DNA of 60,000 bases, taken from NCBI GenBank assembly GCA_014529385.2, contig CM043963.1, positions 107,640,412-107,700,411 of the forward strand, written 5' to 3'. This document shows, one piece after another, positions 22,789 to 35,740 of the stretch; within the stretch, counting starts at the first letter, position 1, and every line of letters begins with the position of its first letter. The notes beneath the pieces are model-generated. The model was not told the DNA's origin, did no database searches, and worked only from the letters and a program-made list of their open reading frames with translations. This DNA is from Adiantum capillus-veneris (taxonomy: Eukaryota > Streptophyta > Polypodiopsida > Polypodiales > Pteridaceae). A program made the translations under genes and the position numbers.

Positions 22789-24371
22789 TGTAACATTTAA
22801 TGGCCTAATAACTTGTGTGTAGCGGAAATGAGCATGAACATAGTGGGCATTTCATTAGAATAGATTCCCAATGAGAATTACAAGAGTGCTTGGGTGGAGA
22901 GAGCAACAAAAAGCATAACACCTAGTTAGATAGCATCGACAATACTTTCAAAAGAGAGAGAAATTAAGCTAATGACAACAGTTGAGGACCGGATTTGCAT
23001 GGAGCCGGTCCCCCCTCCAAAAGGCTTTGTATTACGGTTTCTCCCATCAAGAGAGACATTGTACAATACAATTCTTTGTGTTCCTTCAAGACTAGCTAGT
23101 GCAATGAAGATGAAAGCTTCATGCACTAAGCAAAACACTTAGCAAACACAACTTGAATTATCCCCGTTCTCAGACCCAAGACCTCACACACCTTCGAAGA
23201 TGGTGAGAGCTAGCAGGGTATGAGAGTAGATTGAGAGGAAGAAGGAGTATCTTACGAGAAAGATGTACATCTCCTCACATAATCACTCATATTAGCATAG
23301 CTTAGCTTAGTAATTAGCTTGGTAGAGGAGATGAGCATGCATTGAGGCTTGGATCTTGGTTGGATTTGCATCCACATGCCAAGAGTGTGTTGATGTAGGC
23401 TTCTATCTCACAAGCTTGGAGTAGGTGATGAGCTCTCCATTAAACCTTGGGAAGAGATAGTCTTCTCTTTCTTCACACATGAGATTGTGTGAGTGTGTGT
23501 GTGATAATGCTTTGCAAAAATCAACCCCCTCTCTCTCTTGGGTGAGCCCTCTTGCTATTTGCTCTTGCTCCAGCCTCATTGGCCCTCCCCAAGTCAAGCC
23601 AATGACCATTAAGCAACATAAGTGACAGCCTTTTGACATGTGTCCCCCTTTCCCCTTTTGTGAGAGCTTTAGGTAATTTAATAATTAAACTAAACTCTCA
23701 TTGGACCCCTTTGCCTCCTGGCCAATAGGAATCAGGCAAGCCATTTGGCTCCTGAATGCTCATTGGACCCCTTGGGAGACTGCCCAATAGTCTTCTAGGA
23801 GACTTAATTCTCATTGGTTCTTTTATTAAGTGTTTTTAAATTAATTAAACTAGATTTACTCTAGCCTAATTCTCATTGGTCCACCTCCAAGGCCATCCAA
23901 TAGGAATTGGGCACACCTTGTGGGCATCTGGGCTAGGGAGCTGACATGTGTCCCTAATTCCCTTTGTGTAAAGGGAGCCTGTGTGTGTGTGTGACTTTCT
24001 CTCTCATCCCCTACTCCCAAGGCTCGCCCCCTCCTATGTAGGGATTTGAAAAGACTTTTTGGTCACACACAAAGCATCCAATTTCCCCTAGGGTTGACCT
24101 TTGGACACAACCTTTGAATTTTGGAACCTTAGCATTTTGGAAGTCTTAATGGGCTGAACCTTAGGGTCTTTTTAGCCCATTGTTGCACATGGCTCTTTTG
24201 CAGATGGCCCCCCCTTTGGATCCCTATTTTCCCTCCTTTGGATCCCTACTGTGGTCGGTCTGCTAGCTTAACCAATATTCTAGCTTTTTTCCCTTGGCAC
24301 TTCCCCACATTAAATGATCAGTTTAATATGAGAAAATCATTTAGGAGAATTAGATATTTATTATTATGACA
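22789..24371 (-). mobile_element. Family 1 gypsy 5' LTR, complete, 1583 bp
   Basis: On the minus strand the LTR runs from TGTCATAATAATAAATATC (edge 24371) to ...AAATGTTACA (edge 22789), giving TG...CA ends. It is followed by the PBS and gag. Most of it matches 117-1497 in reverse complement, and its PBS-proximal end matches 8443-8772. The partner 3' LTR is absent because the element is truncated at 19515. Confidence 0.88.
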
Positions 24372-24986
24372 ATTGACCCTACTTATTGTCCAATTCCTAG
24401 AAGGTGATCCTGGTATACCTATGCAGTGTGGAAGAGTAGAAGAAAGATGGTGTTGAATTACCGTGTCCTTGCCAATCTGAAAGAGAACACCAAGCCCATA
24501 GAAGCATATATGCTACACACCCTCAGGGCTACAATAACAATGTTGTGGGATGTACAAGACCTGAAATGCTAGATGACATGCACAATAACAAAGATGATAA
24601 TCACTTGCATAGAAGCTTTAGACAACATTGACAAAGCAGAACACCCATGTGAAGTCTTTTTTGAAGGCACCAATGGCATTAGGTGGGACCTCCAAGAAGC
24701 ACCTTCAAAAAATGTCATCATGGGAATGTATTCATGCATCATGTCCTTGCCTTCACACTACATGCAACCCTTTGAAGAGGCATTCATGGAAAGAGTTTTT
24801 GAAATGGATTCAAACATTTTCAAGCCATTCGAAAAGGAGCTTCAAGCGCATCATGTGGCATACCAAAGCACACTGCTCAACATCCCTCTCAGAGATCTAT
24901 CTTTCAAGGCGGACATCATGGCAAGAGTAGCCAAATACAACAAAGTACTCAAGTCTTTGGAGAAACGACACTTTGAAAATTATTGA
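24372..24986 (+). pseudogene. Unidentified ORF, possibly the far half of the 17271-19513 gene
   Basis: The plus strand has an open frame of 137 codons (24573-24986). The same frame is open upstream ('KMVLNYRVLANLKENTKPIEAYMLHTL') except for one stop near 24569. The product is acidic and helical ('IMSLPSHYMQPFEEAFMERV', 'ELQAHHVAYQSTLLNIPLRD'), ending 'KSLEKRHFENY'. I recognise no domain. It begins right after the family 1 LTR, and the coiled-coil ORF ends right before the other edge of that element. One interrupted locus is therefore plausible. Confidence 0.4.
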
Positions 24987-26480
24987 TGATCTTTTGCAAC
25001 ATGCACAAGGATGTGCATCAGCTAGGAAGGGGGGAGGGTTTGGCTAGTACAACTTACGGACATCCTCCTAGTCGGACACACATTTCATAGCCAAAATTTT
25101 GGCAAAATGTCCATTATTTTTTGGAGAACCGTGTATATGAGTTATGTAAGTTTTGATCCTAGAGCTATAGATATCTGAGATGTTATGTCACAAGGCCTAG
25201 AGTAGAAAGCCAATGGCCATTTTTGAAAGCCCTAGGTATAAAAGCCAATAGCTCTAGTTTGGAAGGACATTCTTTTGGAAAAAGAGAGGAGATCTGTTGT
25301 ATGTATGGTCAAGAGGCTTCTCAACGTCAATTTGTAATCAACATATCTCATGATTGGGTAATCTATTTTGAAATTCAAAAATTTCATTGCGTTCCTTGTC
25401 TCTTGCTCTTTCATTCAAGTGTAAGCATTTTTCAAGTTCTGTCGTGGTTTAAGACCTTGCGTTTGTAAGCCTTATCTTTAGCTTTGAGTGCTTAAATCAT
25501 TGTTTTATGACATTTTGACTATAAGAGAGTGATATTATACCTTAGCGCTACCTATTTAAGTGGTTCTGTTAGGTTTTATGACCTGGAAAATGATGGATAG
25601 TGATTTTTGTACCTTGTTGAAAAGCTGCCAAACTTTGTAGACTTGTCCCCTTAGACCTAATATAGCTTTCCCTAAAGTTTGTGACTATCCGAATGTGTTT
25701 GGTCATTGAAATGGCGTGACGATTGAGAGCAGTGAGATAGGACATATGCAGATTTATTGATCCATGAGTTGGTGATTTGCTTATTCAGTTTGACATGTTT
25801 GTTTGTTAAGGTCACTTCTTGAGGATTGACACCCCCAAAGAGTCTCCGTGCCCCATCTAAGTCGCTTCCTTGAGTATTGACATGAGTATGTCAGTGCCAG
25901 AATGCTATGCTATGGACGTCCGTCATAGGGACCCGCAAACACATAACTTCTTAAACTAATCGTTATTTAAGAAGTTAAGGTTGCCTGAGACTTATTTAAG
26001 AAGTTAAGGTTGCCTGAGTACACTATTTGCTTGACCAATGGTTATGATAAGACGATATGGAATACCGTGGTCTTGGGGATTCCATTAGCCATGCAAGACT
26101 ACGCGAGGGTACACTTGATCTTCAGGTCATGCATTTGGCTAGGGCATATGTATACCTAGGCATGGAGTGGTTATACAGCCTAGGCCCTAGTCTAGTGAGG
26201 TTCTATTTGCACAACACGCTATAGTTTGAGCATGGTGGTAGGGTCATCACCCTACAAGGTGACCGTAGTGTCCCCTCTACCCCTCTCATCTCTTCCACGG
26301 AGCTTCACAGAGCAGCATGTAGAGGCCAAATATCAGAGGTATATGCTTGTTACCCTCTTTTAAATTATGTTGTTTTAAGTGAAAGCAATAAAAGTGTTTC
26401 TATAGTTGAAACTAGAAATAATGTTTGTGTAGACAAACACATAAAAAACATGGCCTTGGATGAGACCCACTATTTGGGAA
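24987..26480. other. No gene seen; contains a hairpin and a 29-bp duplication
   Basis: AT-rich non-coding DNA. AACTTCTTAAA at 25945-25955 pairs with TTTAAGAAGTT at 25966-25976. TTATTTAAGAAGTTAAGG is repeated with a 29-bp period at 25963 and 25992. A short frame at 25223-25468 has no recognisable features. Confidence 0.45.
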
Positions 26481-26508
26481 TCCTGTTTGGCATGCATGCG
26501 ACTCTAAA

Positions 26509-27300
26509 ATGAAAAAATCCAAAGCAAAAGAGACCCTTAAGAAAAAATACGTAGATGCTTTAATGAATTTATTAGAGGAGTTCCAAGATGTATTTCTTGG
26601 TGATTTACGAGATGGCCTACCGCCGTCGTGGGAAGGAGACCATGGCATCGATGTTATGCCAGGGTCAAAACCTACAAGCAAACCCACTTATAGACTAAGA
26701 CACATGAGGTGGAAAAATAGTTAACATAATATTTGAACAAAGGCCTTATTAGGCCTAGTTCTAGTCCGTGGGCATCACCTACTCTTTTGGTAAAAAAGAA
26801 AGATGGATCTATGTAGACGTGCATAGATTATAGGGCTTTTTGTCAAATGTCGATTAAGAACAATTTAAATGATGCAAGGGGTAAGAACAATGTCCAAAAC
26901 TCTTCCCAAGGCAATTCCAACAACAATAGCAACAACAATCGGTCCAAGGAGAAGGGAGTTTACAAAGGTAAAAGTAAACTCTCTCCTGAAGAGCTAGAAT
27001 TTTTTTGTAAGGACCACAAATCATTTAAGTGTGGGGAGCAAGGACATGGCTATCATTCTTGCCCCAAAAGAAATGCCCCCAATGAGACTCCTAGAGCTTC
27101 CACAATCGAAGATCCAAAAGAGGATGCTCATTGCAAAGGATCACCTCTCTCCTATGCTTGTGGAACAATATACCTGATGCCACATATGGATGAGCTGTTT
27201 GATCAACTCTTTGGATCAAAGTATTTTTCTAAAGTCGACCTGAGATCTGGCTATCATCAGACCAGAAGTTCAAGGTCATATGATGAAATTGGACTTTTAA
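26509..27300 (+). pseudogene. Chimeric gypsy fragment: RT interrupted by a gag piece
   Basis: The plus strand reads a protease-RT linker and RT start ('EEFQDVFLGDLRDGLPP', 'GDHGIDVMPGSKPTSKPTYR', then 'LVKKKDGS', 'CIDYRAF...MSIKNN') up to about 26865. It changes abruptly to a family 1 gag segment ('NVQNSSQGN', 'KLSPEELEFF', knuckle 'FKCGEQGHGYHSC') to about 27160. It then returns to RT with 'HMDELFDQLFGSKYFSKVDLRSGYHQ'. The knuckle has lost its first Cys (S for C). The gag piece sits exactly where the RT continuity is broken. Confidence 0.75.
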
Positions 27301-27840
27301 GTTAGAGATATATCCAAAGCCAATGTAGTGTTTAAGTATGAATGGCTTTATAGTCTTGGCCCATCTCTCAAAAAGAAGTATCAACATAAGCCTCTCTAGT
27401 TTGATGTTGATGGCACTCATTTTTTGTTACTGGGAGAAAAGGATGTACCTCCTTCTCCTCTCTTGTGTACAATTGAGCTGTAATTATTGAAGTAGGAAAT
27501 GAGATAGAATATAAAATTACACTCATTACTTGTCCACTTATCTATTGATTCTCACGTTAAAGATAATGTCAGTTTTGATGTATTTCTCAAAGTGATGGGC
27601 TTGATCAAGTATCATATGACTACCAAGATGTGTTTCCAAACGATTTACCTTTTGAGTTGCCTCTTGAACAATTAATCGTTTGGATAATAAGCCTACTAGT
27701 AAGCCAACATATTTCCTTAGTCAAATCGAATGTGTTGAGGAGGAAAGTTAGCTTGTTGGACTATCTCATTAGCGATTTCATTCAAACTGAAATAGATGGA
27801 CGGAACTTCAATGTGCAATTTCATCATGTTTGGAGTTAAG
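27301..27840 (+). pseudogene. Gypsy protease-RT linker remnant
   Basis: About 27600-27830 gives 'YQDVFPNDLPFELP' followed by strongly mutated sequence in which 'LLDYLISDFIQTEIDG' recalls the 'LLEKGFIQPS' stretch before RT. Similar linkers occur at 26570-26690 and in the family 1 copies. 27301-27600 shows only scraps. Low information. Confidence 0.45.
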
Positions 27841-29062
27841 ATATGTGACTATGTGCTCCTAGCCTTGCATTGCCCAACACATACTCCTCGCATTCCTACT
27901 GCCATATAAGGAAGGCCCACCTATGATGAGAAAAACTTGCAAACTTTTAAAAGAAAAGTCTACATCTTGCAAGTTGCATCACTTGAAAGAGTGGAGAGAC
28001 AAGAGCTACAAGAGGCATTGAAAAACATTACAAGACAAAAAGAACACGACTTTGCATTGGATGTGGAACAAGAAGGCGAGACTTTTTGCTATCAACAAAA
28101 TGAAATTATGAATATCGATTCTTCGTTGATAGAGGAGCTAGATAAATATAGGACTTAGATGAATATTGGAATTTGGACACAAACCTCAAAAACAGGAAGT
28201 GGATAAACATAGGTATCCAGAGAGATCGAGGTCAATATCAGTTAGATAAATATAGGAATCTATTGAGATCGAAAAAGAGCAAGACAAATAGCAAAAACAC
28301 TTGCATTCTTACACAAACATGATAAAATTAGTAAATAAAAGAATAAAATTCAATGAAAGCCCTCCTTTTGATCGTGGGGGGTGTCTTAATTTGTCTAATG
28401 ATTTATTGTTTCCATAACTCACTCATGATATAATTCTGTCATCAGTGCTTTTACTCCCTTATCTTTATATCGAGCGATTCTTTGTCATTCATCCAATCAA
28501 AGTCTTTGCCTCAAAAACCTAATTTTAGCCAAGCCCAAAAAGAGTAGTAAACTCTAAGAGTGTTGACACACTAACGGAGTGCCCACCATTCTATGTGAAA
28601 AGGCTTTACACACTTGTCTTCTTTTTCAAAAGGTTTTTTTTTGTAAAACCGTCACTTTGTCAGCTTGTCGTGTAGCATACTAGTTGAGGTTGTCTATCTC
28701 ATGCGTTAGGTCTTTGGTTTAAAGGTTTGATGCTCCTAAAGTTTTGGATGCTGTGAAAGCAATACTTTGGTGCAAGTCTCCACCTTTGCACATCCCCCTA
28801 ATTTGGGTGCGGGCCCCCTATTATGTAAACCCCTAAATCTTTCGCTTTGAAATTCAGCTTACATTTTGAGTGCTTGCTTATAGGGTATAGCCTCAGTGAA
28901 AATTGCTATCTCACAAGTTTTTGTGCTAATTGAGCTAATCTCACAATAGCCTTCCAACCATTCACAAGTAGGTTCGAACTCAAGGCCTTTCACGCATTGT
29001 TCCCATTGCTCATTATAGCCGTATTTACTACCATTCAGCATACCAAGCGACAGCGTATCGCG
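27841..29062. other. Intergenic region upstream of the minor-spliceosome gene
   Basis: A short lysine/glutamate-rich frame lies at 27937-28158 (plus) with no recognisable domain. The rest has no gene. The last few hundred bases should contain the promoter and 5' leader of the gene starting at 29063. I see no convincing TATA box. An upstream in-frame ATG exists at 28997, but the peptide it adds is not family-like. Confidence 0.45.
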
Positions 29063-31208
<2,146 letters not shown>

Positions 31209-32785
31209 TATGCTGCATACATCGACTTGGAAAAGGCATATGACATAGTACCACACGAGGCAGTTCTTTTTAAAGATGGAACCCATAGGGATTGGAGGCC
31301 GATGCTTGAACTATTTCTGAGCCCTGTATCAATCCTCTTAGGTCAGAGTGTGGGTTGGAGCGAAGCTGAGTGGTCAGGTTCAAATCGCTCGTGGCATGCG
31401 TCAAGGGTGTACTGCGTCGCCTACTCTCTTCAATATCTCTATCAATGACATCTTAGAAGAGAGTGTGATTCACATTGGGGTGGCTATTCCAAGCCTCCAA
31501 AAGATCCAGGGTCTGCTGTTTGCTAATGATTCAGTGCTTTTTGCGGAGTCGAAGAAGGAGTTGCAGGCTAGTTTAGATAGATTGCATAGTTGGGGGAAGA
31601 AGGGGGGGATGAAGTTCGGTATGAAATGCCAAGCGACCGTGCTTAACGTGGACCTCGAGGAACTTATTGCCTTTAAACCACACATTGGGTCTGAGGAGAT
31701 TCAAGTGGCCTAAGAGTATAGATACTTAGACATATCAATAGAGAGTGAGGTTTCAATTGATACTATCCTCAGAGACATAATTGAAGCGCACGCAAGTCTT
31801 TATATGCGCATAAGCATTTATTGTGCTCTAAGAAAATCCCGATGTGGTCACGGTTGGCCTTTCTCAAGGTGCGCGTCTTCCCAATGGTTACTTTGGGGAC
31901 GGAGATTATGGGCGCACATGACATGTGGAAGTTGAACCCATTAGAGACATTGATAGCAACAACTGGAATGAGGTGGATAGTTGGTAAGGCTACGAAGTCA
32001 AGTTTTGTGGCAACAATGACTCTTCATTGGGAGTTAGCCCCCTCCGGGGGCAGTACGAGCTTACTGTGCAGGGCAGAGGGTATGAGAGCTTTTACCAGAT
32101 ACGGAATTTTTAAAACTTGGATTGAGGATCTAGTTAACAATATCCTAGGTTGGAACCAATTCAAGAAGTGGACTTGGTGTAAGAGGACAAAGTTTTGGGG
32201 AGAGAGGTACATCAACGGCGCTTTTGTCGAGATTGCAATACAGGAGAGCTGGGAGCTATGGGAGCACTCACACCAATGTGTCTCCGTTGATCCTTATATT
32301 GAGAGGAAGTATGAGGATTCACATGACTACCTCTTTCGACAGAGACTTGGAAGAACCCCGATGGGATTGGGATGGAAGAGAGTCTTGCTACAGCTAGAGT
32401 GCAAAGGATAAGATTGAGCGAATAGAATCTAGAACCTGCCCGCTATGTGGATTGAAAGGTGTAAGGTAAGTCACTCACTCGTTGGTACAATGCCTTGAAT
32501 TGGACAAGCTTAGAAGTTCTATACGACCCTGTATGGATAATGCTGGACGGCTATTGGAAAACCCAATCGGTGAAGATATCGAAGTGTTACTCTTGGGATG
32601 GGAGATTTGTGGAAAGCGATTGCCAGGGTGGGTCGCTCCCGGTGGCGCCCAAATTGGTCATCGTGGACCGTAGCTGAGGAGTACCTATGCGGATAACGTT
32701 GCACCATTCTTTGCGGGGCCGTGCTGCGGTACTACAATGCTCTGACCCGTGAAGGTGTCTGAGCTTGCAGGGCTTGTAGTTATTG
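31209..32785 (+). mobile_element. 5'-truncated LINE (RT C-terminal half and zinc finger) inside the 65K gene
   Basis: The first LINE residues are 'YAAYIDLEKAYDIVP', an RT motif in frame with exon 8. After a frame change come 'QIARGMRQGCTASPTLFNISINDILEE' and 'GLLFANDSVLFAESKKEL', where the catalytic ADD is AND. A region typical of LINE 3' ends follows (31821-32411), with a CX2C...H...C finger 'CPLCGLKGV' near 32435-32490. The LINE has the same orientation as the host gene. Starting in mid-RT fits the usual 5' truncation of target-primed insertion. No poly(A) tail or target duplication is visible, because a family 2 LTR begins at 32786. This copy cannot be active. Confidence 0.85.
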
Positions 32786-33197
32786 TGTAACAGACTTGGA
32801 CACCCCAAGTTGAAAATTTGGCACGACACGCGAGAGAATCACTTAAATACTTTACAAAAATTAATCACAATTCACTTGAGTCGACACGGTTTGGCGTAGT
32901 TCTGTGCCCGGAGATATTGTGTCACAAACTATTGACGTGTCAAAGCCCTGAAGAATGGAGCCAACTTGGAGATGCCGGCCGAGGGGTTTAAACCCCAAGA
33001 AGAACAAGTAACAGAAGAAGAAGTCCTACCAACTCATGGGGACCCCGTCCGATGGAGCTCCAAGTGACATAAAGGCATTAAAAATAAAGCAGAACACACT
33101 CAAAAGACTTGACACATCAAAATATTATGATGTGGCACCTGTACGAACGTTTCGCAATTCGCGGCGGATTTTTAAGAAAATCCCAAAATTTTATCAG

Positions 33198-34290
33198 AGG
33201 CATGCAAAGAATCAATTTGGCTTAATCGACTAGTAACAGATTTGGGAATCAAAGAAGAGATGCTTGTGTTATATTGTGATAGTCAAAGTGCTATACAATT
33301 GGCTCGCAATCTAGTTTATCACTCAAAGACAAAGCATATGGATGTGAAGTATCATTTCATCAGGGAAATGCTCGAGGATAAGCAACTTCAGCTTGTCAAA
33401 GTTTACACCACAGAAAATCTTGCTGATCTACTTACAAAAGGACTTCCCTCAGAGAGCTTTGCGCATTTTCGCAAGCACTTAGGTGTAGGGTAGTACATCA
33501 CTTCTCTACATCTCTTGTATATTAGCTTGTATAGTAGCTTCTCTCACACTTAAAGTACCACATTGGACTTAAGTGGAAGGTTGTTGGGGTATAAAGCCCA
33601 ATGTGGTCGCCCAGGTAAGTGGGCGGGCCGCCAGGTATGTACACATATTCTTTTGTTAAAACCTAATAAGAACTCACTATGCTCTACACATTACAGTAGA
33701 GCGAGTTCACCATATCGTCGTGCTCTTCTTCTCGCACTCTCTCTCGCGTCGCACTTCCGCTCGTACTCCTTCAGTAGCTTCAGCTATGCTCTATGGGGTT
33801 CAGGTTCGAGAACCCTTTGTGGGTCAGGGTGGGTGGAGAGGTATGGAGAGGCCCTTGGTATCTATGATCTCTCGACTAATTAGAGCCAAGGCCTCCGTGC
33901 CACATGAGATCATTAGAGCGTAGTTAGCAGCCCCCCACCAAATGGAGATAGAGGCGCTACCACATCAGACTCCTTTATGCACAGCTTATGGGATACTACT
34001 AGAGACAGATATGCCAAATTGGCCCTCGAGTCCTCGATAGTTAGCTTAACAGGGGGACGCATAATGCTGCTATGCGCAAATGTCAACATGAACAGCTTGC
34101 CTCCCTTGATGCACCATCGTTGTCTCTCACACAGGTGGAGATTACTAGACTCATCTGCCAGGACCTGACCCAGTTGGACACCAGGACACCAGGAGGACAT
34201 GGATAGAGCCCTTGATGCACAATTGCTGTCCCTTACATGGATGGAGATTACTACTCATTTGCCAAGACCTTACATTGATGCACCATCGCT
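33198..34290 (+). mobile_element. Insertion in the 5' LTR of B: copia RNase H tail, copia LTR and unknown piece
   Basis: Compared with the intact 3' LTR of B, this block is extra. 33242-33493 encodes the copia RNase H end ('VLYCDSQSAIQLARN', 'KTKHMDVKYHFIREML', 'NLADLLTKGLP'). A purine run and a copia-like LTR start TGTTGGGGTATAAAGCCC follow at about 33581. The rest (33780-34290) includes a frame 'VREPFVGQGGWRGMERPLVS' and a roughly 105-bp imperfect repeat (CTTGATGCACCATCG..., 34106 and 34211). I cannot assign it. The left copia part is missing, so this is a 3' fragment. Confidence 0.7.
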
Positions 34291-34544
34291 CTCTTCCCTC
34301 TCTGGCACTCTTCAGCGCACAGATTGCAGAGGAGGTGCTCCCCGGCTGTTGTACTTTGCAAATTAGGAGTAATATAAAGAAATACCGAAAGGGGCGCCAA
34401 GGTTTGGGGCCAATACTCTCTGGGGTGGAATTCCGCCACTCCGTGTCGCGTGTCGTTTCTCTCTCAGTTCAGTTGTTATTGAAGTACTAAAAGTGTGTTC
34501 AGTTTGTTCTTTTCTATTGGCACGTGGTGCCCGTCTTGTGACAG

Positions 34545-34556
34545 TGGTATCAGAGC
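34545..34556 (+). promoter_or_regulatory. Primer binding site of element B
   Basis: TGGTATCAGAGC is a full match to the tRNA-iMet PBS, one base after the LTR end ...CTTGTGACA at 34543. Confidence 0.93.
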
Positions 34557-35442
34557 ATCAGGCATGTGCTTTTCTGAAAGCATATCGGTCCCACCAAAGA
34601 GCAGACATAGCAAGGTGGCGCTTCGAAAGTTCATTGGAAATTTTAGCTTCGTGCTTCGACCTCGGACTTACTAGCCTCTGACCTCGGATTTATTAGCCAC
34701 TCCCACCCTTACTTCATCGCACATCGGGCGCGCTCCTGTCTTTACCGCTCATGTCTTACAAGGCATAAGCCATTAAGATCACTTGCAAGAGAAGGATTCA
34801 AGATTTGTTTCGAGCTGCCATTTTTCTTAGAGACAGTACCATGCAGATGCTGATAGCTACCAAGCAGCATACTCCAAGTACTTGGCAAGTTTTCAAGAAA
34901 ATTTTTGCCCGAAGTTATATGGTTTCTGACATCTTCCTTTGGAGTGCAACTTCTGGCAGAGTGGGGTATCCTGAAATGCTTGCCATGGAAACCCTAGTAG
35001 ATTATAACTTGAAGTTTCTTGACATCTCCCAGTAAATGTCTCTTCACGAGCAGATGACCTTGGAGGTTTAGTGCGACTGCTATCTTGGGACTACCATCGT
35101 CGTCAAAGAAACACTGTTTGTCCAAGAGTTGATGGACCGTGCTGTGCTCGGCTACGACCCTATGGAATGAAATTAACCCTATATTTTTGGTGCAGGTTTC
35201 AGGATGGAAAGTCAATCGACTTTTCGAGCTTGATTGATGTCGAGATTGCTTTCTAAGTTTCAAATTGACTTGTTTGGTGATCCTGTTTGAAATTTGTTTG
35301 AAATGGATGGTATCTGTTTTGAACCTGTCTTGGTGCCGATTTGAATTGTTTGACTTTGGTTTGATACTGGTTTCAATGATTGGTGATTTTACTCCCGAGT
35401 GGAGTAGTGAGAAATGATGTTTGAGAATGCTTGTTCATACTC

Positions 35443-35740
35443 ATGGCCTGGACCCTTGTTGTTATTTACGGGGGGAGTTGTTGTTGTGACTCTCGGCCCG
35501 AACCTGGATGGTTATGCGGGAGGAGTATTAAGAAGTCTGAGCAGTGGTTACTCTCAGCACCTCCAAACGACGCAGGCTACGGTCTGGGGGGCGTTTGGTT
35601 GTAAAAGGCCTCTATATCTCATGGCCCGGACCTTTTTATGTTATTTGCGGGAGGAGTGATGAGGGAGTCGTTGAACAGCTCATGGCCCGGACCTGGATGG
35701 TTATTTGCGGGGGGAGTGTTCATCGACAACTTTATGTTTC
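35443..35740 (+). repeat. Four imperfect copies of a 'CATGGCCCGGACCT...GCGGGNGGAGT' motif in B
   Basis: Copies start near 35443, 35490, 35620 and 35681. Each has GGCCCGGACC (or a close variant), then TTATTTGCGGGAGGAGT-like sequence, a unit of about 40 bp. They lie in the internal part of B, which has no recognisable coding sequence. They could fold or bind a factor; no function is known. Confidence 0.7.

Noticed and set aside
28997-29062. Earlier in-frame start for the 65K protein
   Set aside because: The added residues are not family-like, and the ATG at 29063 is followed by the expected Pro-rich N-terminus.
35443-35740. Regularly spaced repeats that could suggest a CRISPR-like array
   Set aside because: Only four imperfect units with unequal spacing, inside an LTR element of a eukaryotic genome.
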